Shown here piece after piece: positions 19,234 to 28,677 of a DNA stretch of 64,000 nucleotides. Both the position numbers and the translations under genes were made by a program. Position 1 is the stretch's first letter. Each line of letters starts with the position of its first letter. Source of the stretch: Prochlorococcus sp. AG-347-G20 (GTDB taxonomy: Bacteria > Cyanobacteriota > Cyanobacteriia > PCC-6307 > Cyanobiaceae); assembly GCA_003281645.1 (NCBI GenBank), contig QCBJ01000005.1:1-64000 (forward strand). The letters are read 5' to 3'. The notes under the pieces are model-generated. The model saw nothing but the letters and a program-made list of their open reading frames with translations. It had not been told where the DNA came from and searched no databases.

Positions 19234-21396
19234 TTGTCTAAATATTTACTTGAGATAGGAACAGAAGAGTTGCCCGCAAAATTTTCTCATTCTGTTCTAG
19301 AGCAATTTAAATCTCTAATAGAATTTGAATTGGATAAAAAGTTAATCAAATTCGAACATATAGTTGTTACCTCCACACCAAGGAGGATAGTTCTACTTCT
19401 CGAAGGTTTAGTTGATTATGCAGAAGATAAGATAATAGAAAGAAAAGGGCCTAAATCAAATTCAGCTTATTTAAATGGATGTCCTACTAATGCTGCTTTA
19501 GGATTTGCTAATAGCTTAGATATAGATGTAGGTGAACTTGAAATAAAAAGTACGGAAAAGGGTGATTTTGTATTTGGAAAGAAAATTGAGAAAGGACAAT
19601 CTACAAGAATTTCTTTGTCTTCGATTATCCCAAAATTAGTAAAGAGTCTTCAAGGCCCTCGATTTATGAAATGGGGTGCTGGGAACATAAAATTTTCAAG
19701 ACCTATTAGATGGATTGCCTCTATTTATAATGATGAAATTCTTGATTTTGAATTTGATGAATGTGATCCAAAAATTCAAATAAGTAATAAATCAAAAAGT
19801 CATAGATTAATAAATGAAGTTTTTGAAGTTAAGCATGCTGATAATTTTTTTGAATTATTAGAACAAAATAGAGTTTTAGTTAAACGACATGAAAGAAAAG
19901 AAAAAATTGAAAGTTTAATAAATCAGGCATCTAAATCTTTAAATCTGAAACCTGACCTTTCAGAAGGATTACTAAATGAACTAACTGATTTAGTTGAATG
20001 GCCAGATTTAATAGTTGGAAAATTCAGTGAAGAATTTCTTGATCTTCCAGTGGAAGTTCTCTCAACAGTAATGAAAAGTCATCAGAGATACGTTCCTCTT
20101 TTATTGAGAAACAAAAGTTTTTCCAAACTAGATTTAAGCTCTGAAAAAAATATTAGTACAACTTTCTGCATTATTTCAAATGGTCTTGAAGAATCAAATA
20201 ATAATATTGCTAAAGGTAATGAGAAAGTATTAAGGGCAAGGTTTTCAGATGCAAAGTTTTTCGTAGAAAGTGACAAAAAAGTTGCTTCAATAGAAAGAAA
20301 TGAAAAGCTTAAATCTGTATCCTATTTGAAAGGACTTGGAAATATATTTCAGAGGGTAGAAAGGATAGAGGAAGTTACTAAAAAAATTCTTAAATTTTTA
20401 AATGATAAGTCTTTAGAAGAAAAAAAAATAATAGAAGCTGCTAAATACTGTAAAAATGACTTATGTAGCGAAATTGTTTTCGAATTCCCTGAGCTGCAAG
20501 GAATAATGGGTGGTAAATATCTTAAGTATGAGGGATTTAGTGAGGATGTTTGCTTGGCTGTCGCTGAACATTATTTACCTTCTTTTTATAAAGATGCTTT
20601 GCCATCCACAAAATATGGTGCAATAGTTTCCATAGCAGATAAGGTCGAAACTTTAATAAGTATATTTATTTCTGGTAAGCGTCCAAGCGGATCATCTGAT
20701 CCTTATGCCTTAAGAAGAAATTTGAATGGAGTGATTAAAATAATTTGGGATTATGAAATTGATTTACCTTTAGATAAATTATTCAACGAACTTATTGATT
20801 TTTGGAAAATCGTATTTCCGAATTTAAACTTCTCAAGAGAAACAGTATCTAATGATTTAAATGAATTTTTAGTTCAAAGAATTGTTAGTCATCTAGAAGA
20901 AATATCACTAAGTAAAGAATTAATAAAGGCCATCTGCTCTTCTGATGAATTTTCTCAAAAAAGAGTATTGAATATTGTTGATCTTAAAAATAGGATTAAA
21001 TCTATTGTTAATTTTAACGAAAAGGGTAATTTTGTTGAAATCCAGAAGGTAATTACTAGGGTAAGCAAATTAGCAAATAATAGTGATCTTTCAAGAGACG
21101 TTCTCTCAACAAGAGATTATGTAAACATAAAACTTTTTGAAAAAGATTGTGAATTGAAAGTTTTTGAATTTATTGGAGAATTAGAAAAACTTTTTTCGAA
21201 AGGTTATTGCAATTATTTGGAACTTCTAAATTTGTTTGAGATTAATGTAAACACTATCGAGGATTTATTTGATAATGAAAAGGGGGTCCTAATAATGTCA
21301 GAGGATTTAAAAATAAGAAATAATAGACTCAATTTGTTGAGCTTAATTAGAAATTATTCTCTAAAAATAGCCGACTTTACACTTTTGAACTCTTAA
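19234..21396 (+). CDS. glyS: glycyl-tRNA synthetase beta subunit
   Basis: A 720-residue beta subunit of the alpha2beta2 glycyl-tRNA synthetase; it binds tRNA-Gly while the alpha subunit (not in this window) activates glycine. Characteristic blocks are LLEIGTEELPAKF at the N-terminus, STPRRIVLL, FMKWGAG..FSRPIRWI, the HD-domain-like stretch CSEIVFEFPELQGIMGGKYL, and the anticodon-binding C-terminus with PSGSSDPYALRRN. The start is TTG 19234. Its 3' end overlaps the convergent chlP by 20 bases. Confidence 0.95.
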   Translation: MSKYLLEIGTEELPAKFSHSVLEQFKSLIEFELDKKLIKFEHIVVTSTPRRIVLLLEGLVDYAEDKIIERKGPKSNSAYLNGCPTNAALGFANSLDIDVGELEIKSTEKGDFVFGKKIEKGQSTRISLSSIIPKLVKSLQGPRFMKWGAGNIKFSRPIRWIASIYNDEILDFEFDECDPKIQISNKSKSHRLINEVFEVKHADNFFELLEQNRVLVKRHERKEKIESLINQASKSLNLKPDLSEGLLNELTDLVEWPDLIVGKFSEEFLDLPVEVLSTVMKSHQRYVPLLLRNKSFSKLDLSSEKNISTTFCIISNGLEESNNNIAKGNEKVLRARFSDAKFFVESDKKVASIERNEKLKSVSYLKGLGNIFQRVERIEEVTKKILKFLNDKSLEEKKIIEAAKYCKNDLCSEIVFEFPELQGIMGGKYLKYEGFSEDVCLAVAEHYLPSFYKDALPSTKYGAIVSIADKVETLISIFISGKRPSGSSDPYALRRNLNGVIKIIWDYEIDLPLDKLFNELIDFWKIVFPNLNFSRETVSNDLNEFLVQRIVSHLEEISLSKELIKAICSSDEFSQKRVLNIVDLKNRIKSIVNFNEKGNFVEIQKVITRVSKLANNSDLSRDVLSTRDYVNIKLFEKDCELKVFEFIGELEKLFSKGYCNYLELLNLFEINVNTIEDLFDNEKGVLIMSEDLKIRNNRLNLLSLIRNYSLKIADFTLLNS

Positions 21397-22717
21397 CTTT
21401 AATGCCTCCCTTTATTGAATAATTTTTTAGCATTTTTTCTACTTCTTTATTTTCCCTAACAGCACTATCAACGGGTTTATATTTATGAGGTGCTAGGGCT
21501 TTCCCTCTTAAAATCGAACCAAGTGTAAGCATTGTAATTTTAAGTTGCTGTAATGGTTTCATGGATACAACTTTTTTATATAAGTAACTATCAAAAGTAA
21601 GTCTTTGTACATCCATGTCATCACACATCTCAACAAAGGCTTCTCTAGCAGAATCATTTCTGTAGAAAATATTTTGAAGGATTTCTAGCACCTTATAAGT
21701 TGTGCCATATTTTTTATCCCACTTTTTTAGGTAGTTTTTTAAATCTTTTTCTGATGGAATTACTTGACCGTTTTTTGATGCTTCAACAATTTCTTCAGCA
21801 CACATTCTTCCGCTTTTTGCAGCAAAATAAATACCCTCTCCAGAACTTTTTGTAACATAACCAGCTGCATCCCCAACTAATGCCATTCTCCCAACTACTC
21901 TTCTTGGCCTTGGATGCTCAGGAATAGGGTGAGCTTCTACCTTTATTACTTCACCATTAACAAGTCTTTTCTTTGCCCTATTTCTTACACCCTCTTGAAG
22001 TCCTTTAATTAATGACTGATTCTTTTGCATGGTTCCAGTTCCCACAGCAACATGATCATATTTAGGAAATACCCACCCATAAAAATCAGGAGAAACATCA
22101 GTTCCGACATACATTTCAGCAAGATCTTCGTAGTAACTCATTTCTTCTTTAGGCAATTTAATTCTTTCCTGAAATGCTATGGCAACTTTGTAATCTCCAG
22201 CATCCATTGCTTTTGCGACTCTGCTATTTGCTCCATCAGCTCCGATTAAAAGGTCAACAGTAAGCTCTTTGAGTTCCCCTTTTTTATCTCCATTCGTAAA
22301 ATCTGAGTAGGAAAGCTTATATGGCCCTTGATTATTATCGCCAGTATCAATAGAAGTAACTAATCCATTTATTAATGTAGCACCAAGGTCTGATGCTCTA
22401 TTGCGCATAAAGGCATCCATAACTTCTCTTCTACACATCCCAATAAACTCATTATCACTTTTACCATAAACTCTATCTAAGCTTATATCTACCTCTCTAT
22501 TTGATGGAGATATCATTCTCATATGCCTTACTTTTCTATCAATAATTGACTCAGGTAAATCAAATTCTTCGACCATGCAAAGTGGAATTGCTCCTCCACA
22601 TGGTTTTGCATTATCTAATTTTCTCTCGAAGAGCCAAGTTTTTATTCCAGCTTTAGCAAGTATTTCTGCCGCACATGAACCACTTGGACCTCCACCAATA
22701 ACAGCTACCCTCAACAT
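21377..22717 (-). CDS. chlP: geranylgeranyl diphosphate reductase
   Basis: A 446-residue FAD-dependent reductase that saturates the geranylgeranyl chain to phytyl for chlorophyll and tocopherol, using NADPH. The Rossmann dinucleotide motif VIGGGPSGSCAAEILAKAG starts at residue 6; the second FAD block VGDAAGYVTKSSGEGIYFA and the PCGGAIPLCM segment are diagnostic of ChlP/BchP. The enzyme is thylakoid-associated. It converges on glyS (20-base overlap) and is divergent from the vanY-like gene over 113 bases. Confidence 0.95.
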   Translation of the reverse strand: MLRVAVIGGGPSGSCAAEILAKAGIKTWLFERKLDNAKPCGGAIPLCMVEEFDLPESIIDRKVRHMRMISPSNREVDISLDRVYGKSDNEFIGMCRREVMDAFMRNRASDLGATLINGLVTSIDTGDNNQGPYKLSYSDFTNGDKKGELKELTVDLLIGADGANSRVAKAMDAGDYKVAIAFQERIKLPKEEMSYYEDLAEMYVGTDVSPDFYGWVFPKYDHVAVGTGTMQKNQSLIKGLQEGVRNRAKKRLVNGEVIKVEAHPIPEHPRPRRVVGRMALVGDAAGYVTKSSGEGIYFAAKSGRMCAEEIVEASKNGQVIPSEKDLKNYLKKWDKKYGTTYKVLEILQNIFYRNDSAREAFVEMCDDMDVQRLTFDSYLYKKVVSMKPLQQLKITMLTLGSILRGKALAPHKYKPVDSAVRENKEVEKMLKNYSIKGGIKVKSSKV

Positions 22718-22830
22718 ATGAAAAAAAAATAATACTGTATATAAAAACTACATCTTTTTTGCTTATAAAAGTGCATTTCTTAAAATAATAGTTAATATCG
22801 AAATATCTTTTCCAAATTCACTTCTCAATA

Positions 22831-23544
22831 TTGGAACAAAACAAAGATATCGATCAATTTGATATACCACTTGCCAAAAGAACTTACTTAAACAATCCAA
22901 ATTCAACATTATTAAAAAAATTATTAATATTTTCTCCATTTCTTTTCCTTATATTTTCTGTCGCTGCATTGCGATTTATTAGAAATGTAGAATTAATACC
23001 TCTTAATAATTTTAAATTTGAGGTTAAAAGAAATCATGATGCCAGAATTTTGGGCCATCTTCCCTATAAGGAAACTCCTAAAGAGAAACTAATTTTAATT
23101 GAGCCTAATATTGAAGTTCATTTGGATATGAGCGATTCTCTACTAAAAATGAGAGAAGAAGCAAAAAAGGATGGGATATATTTGGTCTTCTTGAGTGGTT
23201 ATAGATCAATAAATTTGCAAAAAGATATCTTTTTTTCTTTAAAATCTATTAGAAATCAAGAAGCGGCAGAAAGAGCTAGAGTTTCAGCCCCTCCAGGATA
23301 TTCTGAACATAGTACAGGTTTCGCAATCGATATTGGTGATGCTACTCAAAGAGAGACAGACTTTGAAACCGACTTCGAAAATACTGACGCCTTTAGATGG
23401 CTCATAAAAAATGCAGCTAAGTTTCACTTTAAGTTATCGTTCAATAAAAATAATAAATATATAGATTACGAACCCTGGCATTGGAGATATGAGGGGTCAA
23501 TTGAAGCATTAAAAGTTTTTGAAAGCGCAAATAGAAAATTATAA
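22831..23544 (+). CDS. D-alanyl-D-alanine carboxypeptidase (VanY-like, M15B)
   Basis: A 237-residue zinc peptidase with an N-terminal signal anchor (about residues 29-50), placing the catalytic domain outside the cytoplasmic membrane. Metal and catalytic residues are clear: His160 and Asp167 in EHSTGFAID, Glu214 and His217 in EPWHWRY. The SGYRS at 122-126 supplies the substrate-binding Arg. Family members trim the terminal D-Ala of peptidoglycan stem peptides. The start is TTG 22831. A hairpin terminator follows directly. Together with the VanX-like gene 5.5 kb upstream this gives two M15 enzymes in one region. Confidence 0.88.
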   Translation: MEQNKDIDQFDIPLAKRTYLNNPNSTLLKKLLIFSPFLFLIFSVAALRFIRNVELIPLNNFKFEVKRNHDARILGHLPYKETPKEKLILIEPNIEVHLDMSDSLLKMREEAKKDGIYLVFLSGYRSINLQKDIFFSLKSIRNQEAAERARVSAPPGYSEHSTGFAIDIGDATQRETDFETDFENTDAFRWLIKNAAKFHFKLSFNKNNKYIDYEPWHWRYEGSIEALKVFESANRKL

Positions 23545-23587
23545 ATCTAATTGTTTGATTTAATTATTCAATTAGATTATATTTTTC
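23545..23587 (+). terminator. rho-independent terminator after the vanY-like gene
   Basis: A perfect 9-bp stem ATCTAATTG (23545-23553) / CAATTAGAT (23569-23577) with a 15-nt loop begins right after the stop codon and is followed by TATATTTTTC. The stem is AT-rich and the T tract is broken, so termination may be weak. Confidence 0.5.
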
Positions 23588-23673
23588 AAAGTCTTAAAGA
23601 GAAAATTCTCATAATAAGCATACTTTGAGTTAGCCTTAATAAAGTTAATCTACTATTTATATAAATTCTATAA

Positions 23674-25470
23674 ATGTCATCTTCGATAAAAGAAATTAGA
23701 AATGTTGCAATTATTGCTCACGTAGATCATGGGAAGACAACACTTGTAGATGCATTGTTATCTCAATCAGGAATATTTAGAGACAATGAAGTTATCCCTA
23801 CATGCGTAATGGATTCAAATGATCTTGAAAGAGAAAGGGGGATAACAATTCTCTCAAAAAATACTGCCGTTAACTATAAAGACACCAGAATTAATATTAT
23901 AGATACACCTGGACATGCTGATTTTGGAGGAGAAGTTGAAAGGGTTTTGGGAATGGTTGATGGTTGTCTGCTTATTGTTGATGCAAATGAGGGTCCTATG
24001 CCTCAAACAAGATTTGTTTTAAAAAAAGCATTAGAAAAAGGACTTAGGCCTATAGTCTTTGTAAATAAAATTGATAGACCACGAGTAGTACCAGAAATAG
24101 CAATTGATAAGGTCCTTGATTTGTTTTTGGAGTTAGGAGCTGATGATGATCAATGTGATTTCCCTTATCTTTTTGGGAGTGGCTTATCTGGTTTCGCAAA
24201 AGAAGAGATGGAATCTAATAGTGACAATATGATGCCTCTTTTTGAAGCTATTATCAGACACGTTCCTCCTCCAATAGGTGACTCTAATAAGCCTCTTCAG
24301 CTACAAATAACTACTTTGGACTATTCTGATTTCTTAGGCAGAATAGTAATTGGAAAGATCCACAATGGGACTATAAAAAATGGCCAACAGGCTAGTTTAA
24401 TTAAAGAAAACGGAAAAACTATTAAGGGTAAGGTTAGTAAACTTTTAGGATTTGAAGGATTACAAAGAATTGATATAAATGAAGCATTTGCAGGTGATAT
24501 TGTTGCTGTTTCTGGTTTCGATGACGTCAGTATTGATGAGACCATAGCATGTCCCGATTCCCCTCATCCTCTTCCATTAATCAAAGTTGATGAACCTACC
24601 TTAAATATGACTTTTGTTGTAAATGATTCACCATTTGCGGGTAAGGAAGGGAAATTTGTTACTAGTAGACAATTAAAAAATAGATTGGAGAGGGAACTTT
24701 TAACAAATGTTGCCTTGAGAGTAGAAGAAACTGATTCTCCTGACAGGTTTTCAGTTTCAGGAAGAGGAGAATTACATCTAGGGATATTAATTGAAACCAT
24801 GAGAAGAGAGGGTTTTGAGTTTCAAATCTCACAACCTCAAGTAATTTTCAGAGAAATTGATAATGTTGAATGTGAGCCTATAGAGACTTTGGTTTTAGAT
24901 GTACCTGAAGTATCTGTTGGTTCCTGCATCGAAAAACTTGGATCTAGAAAGGCAGAGATGAAAAACATGCAGACAAGTTCAGATGGTAGAACTCAATTAG
25001 AATTTCTTGTTCCATCAAGAGGATTAATTGGATTTCGCGGGGAATTTGTAAGGATAACTCGAGGTGAAGGTATCATGAGTCATTCGTTTTATGAATATAA
25101 ACCTAAAACAGGAGACTTTGAAACCAGAAGGAATGGAGTTCTTATAGCTTTTGAGGAAGGTGTGGCCACATTTTATGCTTTAAAGAATGCTGAAGATAGG
25201 GGAGTCTATTTCATTAAACCTGGAGTTAAAGTTTATAAAGGAATGATAATTGGAGAGAATAATCGACCTCAAGATCTTGAGTTGAATATATGTAAAACTA
25301 AGCAGTTGACTAATATGAGGTCTGCAGGGGCAGAGGAACTTGATACTTTGCAGTCACCTGTCGATATTACCCTTGAAAGAGCACTCGAATATATTGGTCC
25401 TGATGAAATGCTAGAGGTAACACCGGATACAATAAGAATGAGAAAAATAAATAAAAAGAAAAAAAATTAG
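23674..25470 (+). CDS. typA: ribosome-associated GTPase TypA/BipA
   Basis: A 598-residue translational GTPase. G1 AHVDHGKTT is at 16-24, G2/G3 ERERGITI and [14 protein letters not shown], and G4 NKIDR. The EF-G-like domain III and the TypA-specific C-terminal domain ([15 protein letters not shown], then [20 protein letters not shown]) are present. TypA binds the 70S ribosome and supports growth under cold or other stress in many bacteria. Length matches the family. A DUF309 gene follows 11 bases later. Confidence 0.96.
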   Translation: MSSSIKEIRNVAIIAHVDHGKTTLVDALLSQSGIFRDNEVIPTCVMDSNDLERERGITILSKNTAVNYKDTRINIIDTPGHADFGGEVERVLGMVDGCLLIVDANEGPMPQTRFVLKKALEKGLRPIVFVNKIDRPRVVPEIAIDKVLDLFLELGADDDQCDFPYLFGSGLSGFAKEEMESNSDNMMPLFEAIIRHVPPPIGDSNKPLQLQITTLDYSDFLGRIVIGKIHNGTIKNGQQASLIKENGKTIKGKVSKLLGFEGLQRIDINEAFAGDIVAVSGFDDVSIDETIACPDSPHPLPLIKVDEPTLNMTFVVNDSPFAGKEGKFVTSRQLKNRLERELLTNVALRVEETDSPDRFSVSGRGELHLGILIETMRREGFEFQISQPQVIFREIDNVECEPIETLVLDVPEVSVGSCIEKLGSRKAEMKNMQTSSDGRTQLEFLVPSRGLIGFRGEFVRITRGEGIMSHSFYEYKPKTGDFETRRNGVLIAFEEGVATFYALKNAEDRGVYFIKPGVKVYKGMIIGENNRPQDLELNICKTKQLTNMRSAGAEELDTLQSPVDITLERALEYIGPDEMLEVTPDTIRMRKINKKKKN

Positions 25471-25481
25471 TAATTGGTTTA

Positions 25482-25850
25482 ATGAACGAAGAAAGTACAA
25501 AAAGTTTTCAAGATTCCCTTTTTACAGCTCTAAATCTTTTTAATAATCATGAATGGTATGAGGCTCATGATGCTTTTGAAGAAATATGGAATTCCGTAGA
25601 TGGTGACGAAAGACAAGTTATCCAAGGAATTTTACAAGTATCTGTTTCTCAGTTTCACTTAAGTAAAGGAAATTTAAATGGAGCTACTATTTTGCTTGGA
25701 GAGGGTTTAGGCAGAATAAAAACTAGAACCAAGATTGATTTGGGGATTGATCTTGAATCTTTCTGCAAATGTTTGGAAGATTTATTGAGAAAATTACAAT
25801 ATAAAGAGCTATTAAACGAGAACGATAAGCCTTTTTTGAAACCTATTTGA
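25482..25850 (+). CDS. DUF309 family protein
   Basis: A 122-residue all-helical protein with the DUF309 signature H-x3-E-x-H-x3-E-x2-W (His23, Glu27, His29, Glu33, Trp36 in NHEWYEAHDAFEEIWNS). The second block GILQVSVSQFHLSKGNLNGA is also typical. The conserved His/Glu set looks metal-binding, but no activity is established for the family. It follows typA by 11 bases and its stop overlaps the ATG of a micro-ORF, so it is probably in the same transcript as typA and lptB. Confidence 0.85.
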   Translation: MNEESTKSFQDSLFTALNLFNNHEWYEAHDAFEEIWNSVDGDERQVIQGILQVSVSQFHLSKGNLNGATILLGEGLGRIKTRTKIDLGIDLESFCKCLEDLLRKLQYKELLNENDKPFLKPI

Positions 25851-25942
25851 TGAATATATCTTTATCTTCAATTAAATTATTATTATCTATTTCATTTTTT
25901 TTTCAAGAAAAGAGGAAAACTAATCGATCTCATGAAAAATGA
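25850..25942 (+). CDS. 30-codon micro-ORF linking DUF309 gene and lptB
   Basis: The ATG at 25850 shares its A with the DUF309 stop, and the TGA at 25940-25942 overlaps the lptB ATG. The encoded peptide has a hydrophobic start (MNISLSSIKLLLSISFFF) and a basic tail (QEKRKTNRSHEK), like a signal sequence without a mature protein. It could be a coupling peptide, a remnant of an exported protein gene such as an lptA homologue, or chance. No function is claimed. Confidence 0.25.
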   Translation: MNISLSSIKLLLSISFFFQEKRKTNRSHEK

Positions 25943-26667
25943 ACCTAAATATTCATAATGTATCCCTTTCAATTAAAGGAAGATTAATCGTAGATGATGT
26001 TTCCATAACTGTAAATCCAGGGGAAGTTGTAGGTTTGATGGGACCTAATGGTGCTGGTAAAACTACAACTTTTAATCTTGCAGTTGGGAATATAAAACCA
26101 GATAAAGGTGAAATTTTAATGAATGGGAAAAATATTACCAATCTTCCTCTACCAATTAGATCAAGACTTGGGTTAGGGTACTTAACTCAGGAAGCGAGTA
26201 TATTTAAAGACCTCACTGTTAAGGATAATATAGATTTGGCTTTACAAAATTCATCTTATAGTAGAGCAGCTATAAGAAATAGAAGAGAACAATTAATTAA
26301 TGAATTTAATTTGAATAATTTTGTAGATAATTATGGTTATCAACTTTCAGGAGGAGAGAGGAGGAGGTGTGAAATAGCTAGGGCTCTCACTGTAGGCAGA
26401 AAAGGACCTAAATATTTGTTATTAGACGAACCTTTTGCTGGGATCGATCCTCTAGCTGTTAATGATCTAAAGAAACTAATTCTTAAATTAAGTAGTGATG
26501 GGGTCGGGATTCTCATTACAGACCATAATGTGAGGGAAACCCTTTTAATTACTCACAAATCATATGTATTAAGTGAAGGGAAAATTTTAGCTTACGGTTC
26601 ATCAAGTGAATTGGCTGATAATCCAATAGTCAAGAAGTATTATCTAGGAGATAATTTCAAACTTTGA
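25939..26667 (+). CDS. lptB: LptB-like ABC transporter ATPase
   Basis: A 242-residue ATPase with Walker A GPNGAGKTT (35-43), the LptB-type block RLGLGYLTQEASIFKDLTV, signature LSGGERRRCEIARAL, Walker B LLLDEPFAGIDPLAV and the switch ITDHNVRETL. LptB powers extraction of lipopolysaccharide from the inner membrane together with LptF/LptG. No permease or LptA/LptC gene is adjacent here; ccsA follows instead. An lpxD gene at 48212-49246 shows that lipid A synthesis is encoded. Related branched-chain amino acid ATPases share motifs but lack the QEASIF block. Confidence 0.88.
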   Translation: MNLNIHNVSLSIKGRLIVDDVSITVNPGEVVGLMGPNGAGKTTTFNLAVGNIKPDKGEILMNGKNITNLPLPIRSRLGLGYLTQEASIFKDLTVKDNIDLALQNSSYSRAAIRNRREQLINEFNLNNFVDNYGYQLSGGERRRCEIARALTVGRKGPKYLLLDEPFAGIDPLAVNDLKKLILKLSSDGVGILITDHNVRETLLITHKSYVLSEGKILAYGSSSELADNPIVKKYYLGDNFKL

Positions 26668-26780
26668 AATGCTTTTTTAAAATAAATTAAAACTTTATTA
26701 TTAAAGATTTACTCATATATGAATGATTTTAATTATTATTTGGTTGTTATTGAATATTAAAACTTGAGAAATTTCTAGAA

Positions 26781-27710
26781 ATGATACTAGATAATTTTTT
26801 TAAAAATTTAATATATGAACCTGTTTCAGTTTTAGGTCTTTTAGTTTTTTATTTTTTATTAGTTAACTTACCAATATCTTTAGGTGCAGTTTTTAAAAAA
26901 AAGTCTTCTTCTACAGTAAGACTTATTACGATTTTAGTGAACTTATTGATAACATTACAACTACTTTTTAGGTGGTCAATTTCTGGCCACTTTCCTATCA
27001 GCAATTTGTATGAATCTCTTTATTTCCTTACTTGGGGTATCACATTTGGTCAACTATTGGTTGAAAGAGAATACCAAGTTCCAATAATCCCCTCAATTGC
27101 TATACCTATTGAGTTACTGACTGTTGCTTTTGCTTGTTTTGTTTTACCTGAGGATTTGAAATTATCTTCCAACTTAGTTCCAGCTTTAAGGTCTAGTTGG
27201 TTAGTAATGCATGTTAGTGTCGTAATGCTTAGTTATGCAGCATTAATAATAGGTTCTTTACTTTCAATGTCAGTTTTGTTTATTAATAAAAATAAGCCGC
27301 TTCAAATCAGAAGTAGTTCTACAGGTATAGGAGGATTTAAACTTTCAAATAGCTATCCTGTAAATGATTTAGTTGAACCTTTTGAATTTTCTCATTCAGA
27401 AGAATTAGATACATTAAGTTATCGTTCTATATTAATCGGCTTTGTTCTTTTAACTCTTGGTTTAATTTCAGGTGCGGTCTGGGCTAATGAGGCTTGGGGC
27501 ACATGGTGGAGTTGGGATCCAAAAGAAACATGGGCATTTATCTCATGGTTATTTTATGCCGCTTATCTGCATATGAGAATAAGCAAGGGTTGGCAAGGAC
27601 GTAGACCAGCATTATTAGCATCTACAGGCTTTTTAGTAGTTTTAGTATGTTATTTAGGAGTTAATTTCTTAGGAATAGGGTTACATAGTTATGGCTGGAT
27701 ATTTGGATGA
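26781..27710 (+). CDS. ccsA: cytochrome c biogenesis protein CcsA/ResC
   Basis: A 309-residue polytopic membrane protein with about eight helices. The heme-handling tryptophan-rich motif WGTWWSWDPKETW lies near residues 235-247, followed by YLHMR, and conserved histidines occur in helices on either side. CcsA and Ccs1/CcsB form the system II apparatus that delivers heme to apocytochromes c (f, c6, c550) on the lumenal side. No ccsB is in this window. It is separated from lptB by 113 bases with nothing recognisable in them. Confidence 0.93.
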   Translation: MILDNFFKNLIYEPVSVLGLLVFYFLLVNLPISLGAVFKKKSSSTVRLITILVNLLITLQLLFRWSISGHFPISNLYESLYFLTWGITFGQLLVEREYQVPIIPSIAIPIELLTVAFACFVLPEDLKLSSNLVPALRSSWLVMHVSVVMLSYAALIIGSLLSMSVLFINKNKPLQIRSSSTGIGGFKLSNSYPVNDLVEPFEFSHSEELDTLSYRSILIGFVLLTLGLISGAVWANEAWGTWWSWDPKETWAFISWLFYAAYLHMRISKGWQGRRPALLASTGFLVVLVCYLGVNFLGIGLHSYGWIFG

Positions 27711-27731
27711 TTTGTTAATCTCCCAGAATAT

Positions 27732-28490
27732 TTATTGAGGTTCAGAAAGAACATTCCCCCTTTGAGCTTCTTGTGCAACTTTTCTCAAGTCATCACATCC
27801 CTCTTTTAATGTTGGGTAAGCAAACATTCCACTACCTGCAATAAAACAATTAGCTCCAGCATCTGCACATTGTGAAATAGTCCAATTTGCTTTTATTCCC
27901 CCATCAACTTCAATGTCGACATTTAAGTTTTTTTCGATAACAAAGTTTCTTATTTCTCTGATTTTATTAAGCATTGTTGGTATATAAGCTTGTCCACCAA
28001 AGCCTGGATTAACTGTCATAACTAAAACATGATCAACCATATCCATAATGTTTTTAATCATTTCAAAAGGAGTATGAGGGTTTAATGCAACAGAAGGAGA
28101 TCCTCCTAAATCTCTTATTCTTCCGAGAACCCTATGCAAATGAATATTTGCTTCGGCATGAGCTATTACTACTCCTTGTTCACCATTCGCTCCCTTTGTA
28201 GCTTTTACATAAGATTCAAGCATGGTTTCACAGTTGTATTGACTCACCATTAATTGAGTTTCAAAAGGGACATTGCAATATTTCCTGCATGCCGCAATCA
28301 TTTCAGGACCGAATGTAAGATTTGGCACGAAATTCCCATCCATTACATCAAATTGAATTCTATCTACCCCAGCTTCCTCGAGCTCTTTCACACAAGCCCC
28401 CATATTTGCCCAATCTGCTGGTAAAACTGAAGGAATTATTTGAATTGGTCTATTAACACCAGCTAAAGTTGTTTGATTTGACTCAGTCAT
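27732..28490 (-). CDS. rpe: ribulose-phosphate 3-epimerase
   Basis: A 252-residue TIM-barrel enzyme interconverting ribulose-5-phosphate and xylulose-5-phosphate in the Calvin and pentose phosphate cycles. Visible are the N-terminal IIPSVLPADWANMG, the metal/catalytic DVMDGNFVPNLTFGP, NPHTPFE, VMTVNPGFGGQ and VDGGIKANW. Longer than the E. coli enzyme by an N-terminal extension of about 18 residues. It is transcribed divergently from glpX, another Calvin-cycle gene, across 187 bases that hold a palindrome. Confidence 0.95.
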   Translation of the reverse strand: MTESNQTTLAGVNRPIQIIPSVLPADWANMGACVKELEEAGVDRIQFDVMDGNFVPNLTFGPEMIAACRKYCNVPFETQLMVSQYNCETMLESYVKATKGANGEQGVVIAHAEANIHLHRVLGRIRDLGGSPSVALNPHTPFEMIKNIMDMVDHVLVMTVNPGFGGQAYIPTMLNKIREIRNFVIEKNLNVDIEVDGGIKANWTISQCADAGANCFIAGSGMFAYPTLKEGCDDLRKVAQEAQRGNVLSEPQ

Positions 28491-28612
28491 TTAATTTTTA
28501 AAATATTTAATAAAGATACTATATTTAGTTGTTTATTCCTAATTTCAAGTCACGGCCTGATAAAGTATCACCTGTAAAGAGTTAAAAAAAGCTTACTAGC
28601 ATAATAATTCTT

Positions 28613-28633
28613 ATAAAAAATGACATTTTTTAT
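28613..28633. promoter_or_regulatory. perfect 21-bp odd palindrome in the rpe-glpX divergent region
   Basis: Arms ATAAAAAATG (28613-28622) and CATTTTTTAT (28624-28633) are exact reverse complements around a single A at 28623. The spacer is too short for a normal RNA hairpin loop, so a dimeric DNA-binding protein site is more likely. It lies 45 bases upstream of the glpX GTG and 123 bases from the rpe start. The AT-rich arms make chance occurrence possible. No regulator is assigned. Confidence 0.35.
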
Positions 28634-28677
28634 GAGATCATACTCAAAACCTTTAAGAAAATCCTCAAAATTTAATT

